Shown here in pieces: positions 59,146-64,000 of a stretch of 64,000 nucleotides of DNA. The DNA is from Macrolepiota albuminosa. Lineage: Eukaryota > Basidiomycota > Agaricomycetes > Agaricales > Agaricaceae. Position numbers and translations under genes: made by a program. Under the pieces are notes generated by a model. The model was not told the origin of the DNA, ran no database searches, and saw only the letters and a program-made list of their open reading frames with translations. The first letter of the stretch is position 1. Every line of letters starts with the position of its first letter. Location of the stretch: assembly GCA_027475525.1 (NCBI GenBank), contig JAMWFC010000107.1, positions 390,992 to 454,991 of the forward strand. Direction: 5' to 3'.

Positions 59146-59965
59146 TTGCACTAAGCAGGAGTCGAACCCACTACTGCAATACATAATGAACACCAATGGA
59201 TAATATTCCACTAGACCATTGATGCTTACTGTACACTGCTATAGTCTAAATAGATATCATATCATCCTGTTTAAATTAGAACCTTACTTTATTTATCATA
59301 CGATGTAGTAAATAACAATTAGCTAAGCAGGTCAAAAATTCTAAACAGTTTGAAATAAATGCACTAGTAGGAATCGAACCCGCCTACTGCAAGACATAAT
59401 AAAGACCAATGAATAATATTCTACTAGACCACCAATGCTTACTGTATAATGCTATGATGTAAATAAACATCAGTCTAATATTCTCTGTGTGGTAAAAAAT
59501 TCTTGAGTTCGATGTCAATGCACTAGGAGGAGTTGAACCCACCTATTGCAAGATACAAGGAATACCCTACACCACAAATGCTTTGTGTATAATGCTATGG
59601 TGTAAATCAATATCAGTCTAATATTCTGCTACACCCCATGGTTTTCCTCTTTCCTGTATACTTCTATAGTGTAAATAAATATCAGTCTAATATTGTCAAT
59701 TCAATACAGATGCACCAGTTGCAGTAAATTCTGTATACTTCTATAGTGTAAATAAATATCAGTCTAATATTGTCAATTCAATACAGATGCACCAGTTGCA
59801 GTAAATTCTCTATTCATTCAAATTTTGTATGAGTCTGTTTGTGCACTACATGAACACCGTCCTGACTTGTAGTAAGCGCCTGTGGTACAATGGAATATTC
59901 ATAAATTGATATTTCATATTGTGCACAAGAGGTGGGTTTGACTCCTGCTAGTTCACATTATATAA
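59146..59965 (-). repeat. Array of tRNA-like modules, right side
   Basis: Minus-strand modules at 59146-59230, 59362-59446 and 59519-59585. The first has A-box-like TGGTCTAGTGG, AATATT, and a consensus B box GGTTCGACTCC. A further module at 59874-59960 lies on the plus strand (TGGTACAATGG ... GGTTTGACTCC) and closely matches the left module at 47832. One more on the minus strand (60345-60420) is part of the right arm. An exact 77-bp duplication lies at 59654-59807. Confidence 0.55.
59654..59807. repeat. Exact 77-bp tandem duplication (13 of 13)
   Basis: 59654-59730 equals 59731-59807 (two more bases match by chance). Confidence 0.94.
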
Positions 59966-59975
59966 TAGCAGCAGG

Positions 59976-60236
59976 CTGCTGACATCTGCTAATGTCATGA
60001 ATTTAATCCGTTGAAAACTCCAGAGATTTCTGCAGTGGCATAAGATGGATGAATTTGCATGTATGTTTATTCCAGCGCATGTGACAAGTTGATGATGCAC
60101 TGTGGCTGACTACCTTTGTGCTGGTCTTTGTAAAAAAGGTAGCCAGCCCTGGTGTATCATCACTTGTCATGTGTACTGGAATGATCTCATGCACAAACTC
60201 CTCCATCCTATCCTACTTCAGTAATTTCTAGAGTTT
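59976..60236. other. Right-side-only sequence
   Basis: 260 bp between the last tRNA-like module and the right arm with no counterpart seen on the left. No ORF motif, terminal repeat or target duplication found. Confidence 0.4.
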
Positions 60237-60242
60237 TGGTTG

Positions 60243-61303
60243 GATCAACTACCACAGGTGCTTACTACAGGTCAGTACAATGTACATGTAGAGCAAAAAT
60301 GCACCTGTATAAAAACACACCATTAGACCCTGTTAAAGTGGAGTAGGGAGAGTAGAACCCACTGCTGTACACAATATTGAATATCAATAAACAAATATTC
60401 CACTGAACTACTGGGACTGGTTGCACTGCTGACATCAGCTGGCTCACATGCTGATGTCAGCTACCGTCTGCTGGCATGCCAGTGGACAGCGGACACTCAT
60501 GCACCCTTTTCCGCCCTTCCCCCTCTTTCTCTCCAGTGCTATCCTCTCCACTCCCCACACTACCTCACATGCCACCCCCATCCACCACATACACCCTGCT
60601 TCCCTCCTCCTCCTCACCTGATGTCCAATGTCTGCCATGTCTGCTGGCATACCAGTAGACACTCATGCTCCTCCCCTTCCCCCTTCCCCCTCTTTCTCCC
60701 CACCCCCACCCCCATCCCTCTTCCACCACCCCCCACACTCTCCAAGATGCCACCCCATGCAGCAGACATCCATGAACTCTGTTTCCTTCCCTCTTGCCCT
60801 GATGCCAGATGATGCTGGGAGTTGCTAATGAATTCCCATGGATGCTGACAGATACCAGTGGATATCTGGCAGATGCCAATGGATGTACTACGGATGCCAA
60901 CAGATGCCAACAGATGCCAACAGATGCCAGTGGGTCATGACGGCTGCCAATGAACTCTGACGCATGCCAGCTGATGGCTGCTGATGCCAACATCTCTTTC
61001 AAGCCACAAAAACTCTTTTGAGAGGTATGCCACCCCCCTTCCACCTCAAAAAATCCATACAGGAACCTGCAGAAACGTAGGTGGGTGTCTGTTCATTGTG
61101 TTATCTGACCTTTGAATCTATTGGTTAGTAACGGACCTGTGGTGCAACGGTTAAATGTGCATTCCATTGCTGGAGGCTTTTCCAAGGCCGGAGGTTCAAT
61201 TCCCCCCACAGGCATATGGCAGGCAAGATGAGTTACCTTTTTCTTTGATCCAACCAGCCCCCATGGATCTGCATAGGCCTCTGTGGATGTCTGCTAGTGC
61301 CCT
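60243..61303 (-). repeat. Right inverted arm of KDZ element
   Basis: Reverse complement of the left arm, uninterrupted. It supplies the empty-site sequence for both LTR insertions of the left arm (CACAATGAACAG and AAGGGTGCATGAG when read on the minus strand). Confidence 0.78.
61136..61212 (+). repeat. tRNA-like module, right arm
   Basis: 77 nt mirror of 44522-44599: stem CCTGTGG/CCACAGG, D-arm-like GCA..TGC, T-arm GGAGG-TTCAATT-CCCCC. Two differences between arms weaken the T-stem here. Probably a tRNA-derived relic. Confidence 0.55.
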
Positions 61304-63115
61304 ACATAGACAAACTCGATCAAATTTAAGAGTGGCGTATTCTATGCATGTATAATGATATCCAGTGCTTTGTTGGATTAGTGAACTATATTGGTAACTT
61401 TTTACCAGATATTACAGCATACACTGGGCTACTGATGGCCATGACCCAGAATGGGTCCCCTTTTCACTGGAGACCACTGCATCAGCAGTGCTTCAAGATG
61501 ATTAAGTGCATTTGCGCAAAGACGCCAGTAATCTGGCCAATTGATCCACGCATTGATGAGCCCATTTAGCTCATATGTGATGCATCAAAGACCGGGGTTG
61601 GGGCCATGTTTGGCCAAGGTAAAACATGGCAAACATGCCAACCAGCAGGATTTATGTTCTGTAAGTTCACTGCTGCACAGCAAAACTATGCTATTCATGA
61701 GTTGGAAGCCCTCCTAAAGTGAGAGGATAAGCTGATGGGGTATAAGATCCATATCATCACGGATCACAAGGCACTCGGGTTTTTCAAGATCCAAGTGCAC
61801 CTATCACCATGACAATGTCACTGGATCGACTACATGTTGTGATATCAGTTTGACATCACCTATGTAAAAGGTGAATTGAACAAGGTGGCGGACTGCCTGT
61901 CTCAATATTTCGAGAGTGATACTTGAGATGACGTCCATGACGCACATGACTATGTCCAGATGGACAAACGCATTGACCCAGAGGGTGAGGACTTGCTCCT
62001 GCATAGGTTCCATAAAATCAAGGAACATACAGTTGAGCTATATGCCATGCAAGTGCAGAAATCACGTCACAGCAAGTGACTTCAGAAACAGCAAGAAGCT
62101 CAAGATATTGAGGCTCAGATGTTGATGGACCATGAGGCCCTTCAGCCAGGCAAAGGGACAAGGCAAGAGGTGCCTCCTAGTGGTGCTGAGATGACTCTCC
62201 AGCAGGCACTGGATTTGCATGATCATCAGCCTGCACCAACTGACCTAGGCAATGTGCAATTGTGCACACGTATCCAGCAAGAATACAAGGATGACAATCT
62301 CTTCCTAGAGATTATGAACAATATCCAAGATTTATTTTGTCAGACCCACTGGGTTCAAAGTCATCTGCATTCCCTGGGAGTGGTCATTGATCACAACTAT
62401 CCCTGGACCAGGCCCACAAAGCAGTAGGCCACTTTGGAACTTAGAAAACGCTGGACTATGTGCAATGCTGGTACTGGTGGCCACAAATGGCCAAGGAAAC
62501 AAGTCAATTCTGCTCAACATGTGAGCTATGTCAACAGTCAAAAGTGTCAACATTGAAGCTGCCAGGAAAGCTTTATTTGCTTTCTATTCCAGTCAAACTC
62601 TGGGACTCAATTTGGATGGACTTTATAGGTCTGTTCTCAAAGTTGAAGGGTTTTAACTACTTATAGGTAGTAATCTGTAGAATGACCAGTATGGTCTATC
62701 TTATTTTGTTGAGGACAACCATGACAGCCTCAGACTTGTCTTCGATCTATCTCAAGAAGATAGTACGTCTTCATGGATTGCCCAGCTTGATCATAACTTC
62801 CAAATAGTGGAAGGAGTTGCACAAGCTGCTCAGAGCAAAGTTGCTCATGTCGACGTTGTTTCATCTACAAACAGATGGCCAGACAGAACAGGTGAATAGA
62901 AATATTGCACAGATACTGTAAGTGTTTGTATATTCTGATCAGAAGGACTGAGTGGATAGATGTCCACTCATTGAATTTGCGATAAATGCGAGCATATCCA
63001 AAACCACAGGGTATCCACCCTTTGAACTCAATAATGGCTATATGCCATTCATGATTCATGAACTTTGCACTGACAAAGCTATTCATATTAGAGTTAAACA
63101 GTTTGTGTAAGGACA
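61304..63115 (+). pseudogene. Ty3/gypsy RT end, RNase H and integrase, decayed
   Basis: Starts abruptly inside the RT thumb region (YNDIQCFVGLVNYIGNFLPD, 61350-61410), then CAKTPVIWPIDPR. RNase H follows (ICDASKTGVGAMFGQGK; an HELEAL block; HIITDHKALGFFK; DITYVKGELNKVADCLSQ, to about 61915). Integrase has the HHCC finger (HKAVGHFG...CSTCELCQQSK, 62420-62545), DSIWMDFIGLF (first catalytic Asp, about 62605-62640) and DGQTEQVNRNIAQIL with a stop nearby (62870-62920). In-frame stops after DEPI (61567), at 61720, 61812, 62427 and others. Same strand as the gag-protease remnant at 39.3-43.0 kb, and plausibly the other half of the same or a related element. Homology stops at the inverted repeat at 63116. 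Confidence 0.85.
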
Positions 63116-63375
63116 ACCTCTAGAGGCTGTGGCTCAGACAATATTATGATAGCTACTCACCTGGCAGAGGAAGATCCAAAGAGAACAAGTCTAGGGATTC
63201 CCTATGCCAGGTTGGATGCTTCTGGGGCCTCTGAAGCATGGGAAACAACTGTACAGTATAACAAAATCTTAAAAACTTGAAAATTGCCTACACAAACAAT
63301 TGCACAAATAAGGAGCAAACTCTGGCAAACTCTGGCTTATATAAGCAGTCTGGAAGCAGTGCTGAGCAGCCCACA
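63116..63375 (-). repeat. LTR-like repeat, inverted partner of 43173-43482
   Basis: On the minus strand it reads TGTGGGC ... GCTTATATAAGCC ... TCCTTACA. It lacks about 50 bp present in the left copy. It directly truncates the gypsy integrase sequence. Confidence 0.65.
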
Positions 63376-63380
63376 CTTGT

Positions 63381-63690
63381 CTAAGTATTACCATACATCA
63401 GTTGAAAAATAGGGCTATGTATTGCACTCAGATTCACGGTAAAATAAAGTATAGGCATTCTAAAATATCCTGAGTAATTTCGAATTTCATTCCGACATCT
63501 TATTTTTGATGCTTGAGAATCAGGCACATGAGAAGCAATAGTATTAACTTCATTAAGAAGAGTAAATACTTGTTTTTTGTCATCTGAAAGTGATTGATAA
63601 TTATAATCTTTTTCTAATTGATTTGCTACAGAAAGAAGAGTTTCAGAAGAGATTGAAGTCAATTTTTCTGCAATAGCTTTAAACCGTGAG
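63381..63690 (-). pseudogene. Second Helitron N-region fragment
   Basis: Minus strand encodes LTSISSETLLSVANQLEKD, VFTLLNEVNTIASHVPDSQ, ASKIRCRNEIRNYSGYFRMP and HSPIFQLMYGN, a stretch typical of fungal Helitron-like N-terminal domains (ASHVPGS-ASK-RNEI pattern). AT-rich like the 1-3.7 kb Helitron, but covering a different protein region, so it is a separate fragment or family. Cut off at 63.69 kb by GC-rich sequence. Confidence 0.75.
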
Positions 63691-63695
63691 CTTTT

Positions 63696-64000
63696 TGTCA
63701 CGACCCCTCCTCTCCGAGCCCACCCCGGGACACCCCCAGAACACCCTCCGGGACCTCCCTCCAACCCCACAGGACACGCCCCACCATCATGACCACCGAC
63801 ACCGCCATCACGCGCATCAAGGACCGCCATCAGCCATCACCAGCCCCGATCAATGATCAGATCACGCGACTCGTTCCGGCCATCGCGCATCACGCATCAC
63901 GGCTCCATCCGCGCCAATTGATCGCGCATCCCACATGCGCGATCCCGGTATGCAGCCCCTGCCGCTACTCAATAACTCCCGGAACCCATCCCAGACATCC
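63696..64000 (+). repeat. Probable start of a gypsy-type LTR
   Basis: An abrupt change from AT-rich Helitron DNA to GC-rich, C-rich sequence beginning TGTCACGACCCC. TG start and composition fit the LTR of Agaricomycete gypsy elements. The other end is outside the window, so this rests on one boundary. Confidence 0.4.

Larger units (their letters stand above)
44427..61303. mobile_element. Compound KDZ DNA transposon with about 1.1-kb inverted arms
   Basis: Sequence from 44427 (GGCACCAGTGGACATCCACAG) is matched in reverse by sequence ending at 61303. Three inverted blocks are collinear: 44427-44642 with 61085-61303, 45603-46407 with 60480-61088, and 47357-47626 with 60243-60484. The gaps in the left arm are two LTR insertions. 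Beyond the arms lie tRNA-like modules on both sides and a core with a KDZ transposase (-), an acidic repeat protein (-), a multi-exon accessory gene (+) and a Cys-rich coiled-coil gene (-). To the right, gypsy RT sequence resumes abruptly at 61304, so the element probably inserted into a gypsy copy. Exact termini and target duplication could not be proven. Confidence 0.72.

Noticed and set aside
44522..61212. Functional tRNA genes in the arms
   Set aside because: Acceptor and T arms are good, but the anticodon arm does not fold canonically and the two mirrored copies differ; treated as tRNA-like relics.

Overview
The window looks like transposon-rich DNA from a filamentous basidiomycete, most likely an Agaricomycete. 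Introns are 45-55 bp with GTAAGT/GTATGT-type donors, CTAAC/CTGAC branch points and CAG/TAG acceptors. The element families also fit: Helitrons, a KDZ transposase, Ty1/copia and Ty3/gypsy retrotransposons, a LINE-type RNase H ORF, and recognisable fungal host-gene remnants (phospholipase D, a cytochrome b5-fused desaturase, multi-membrane-span proteins). Almost every reading frame is broken. The one clearly intact large gene is the copia gag-pol.

Layout. (1) 1-7.27 kb is AT-rich: a Helitron Rep gene remnant (minus), three hairpins, a 61-bp satellite and an AT-rich direct repeat. (2) 7.29-37.03 kb is a tandem segmental duplication of a roughly 10-kb unit, present almost three times (starts near 7.29, 17.69 and 32.62 kb; the second unit carries a 4.96-kb copia insertion). 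Each unit holds, in varying completeness, an orphan two-exon gene (+), a phospholipase D fragment 'alpha' (-), a multi-span membrane gene (+), a C-terminal phospholipase D fragment 'beta' (-) and a BAR-like coiled-coil gene (-). The first unit also contains an internally deleted cytochrome b5-desaturase gene. (3) 27434-32393 is a full-length copia element with identical 323-bp LTRs and a TCTTC target duplication. (4) 37.04-39.3 kb is a LINE-type RNase H remnant with a poly(A) tail that truncates the third unit. (5) 39.3-43.0 kb and 61.3-63.1 kb are the gag-protease and RT-end/RNase H/integrase parts of gypsy-type elements on the same strand. (6) Between them, 44427-61303 is a roughly 17-kb compound DNA transposon: inverted arms of about 1.1 kb, subterminal tRNA-like modules, a KDZ transposase and three accessory genes. 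Two solo LTRs sit in the left arm only. (7) 63.1-64.0 kb holds an inverted LTR-like repeat, a second Helitron fragment and a probable gypsy LTR start.

The most unusual biology is the compound KDZ element. It combines transposase, an acidic LPPLF-repeat protein, a multi-exon accessory gene transcribed the other way, a Cys-rich/acidic/coiled-coil gene, and arms carrying pol III-box-like tRNA modules. The most important technical observation is a set of thirteen exact head-to-tail duplications, all with a 77-bp period, scattered across unrelated sequence. They look like undigested k-mer overlaps at contig joins rather than biology, and several of them frameshift genes.
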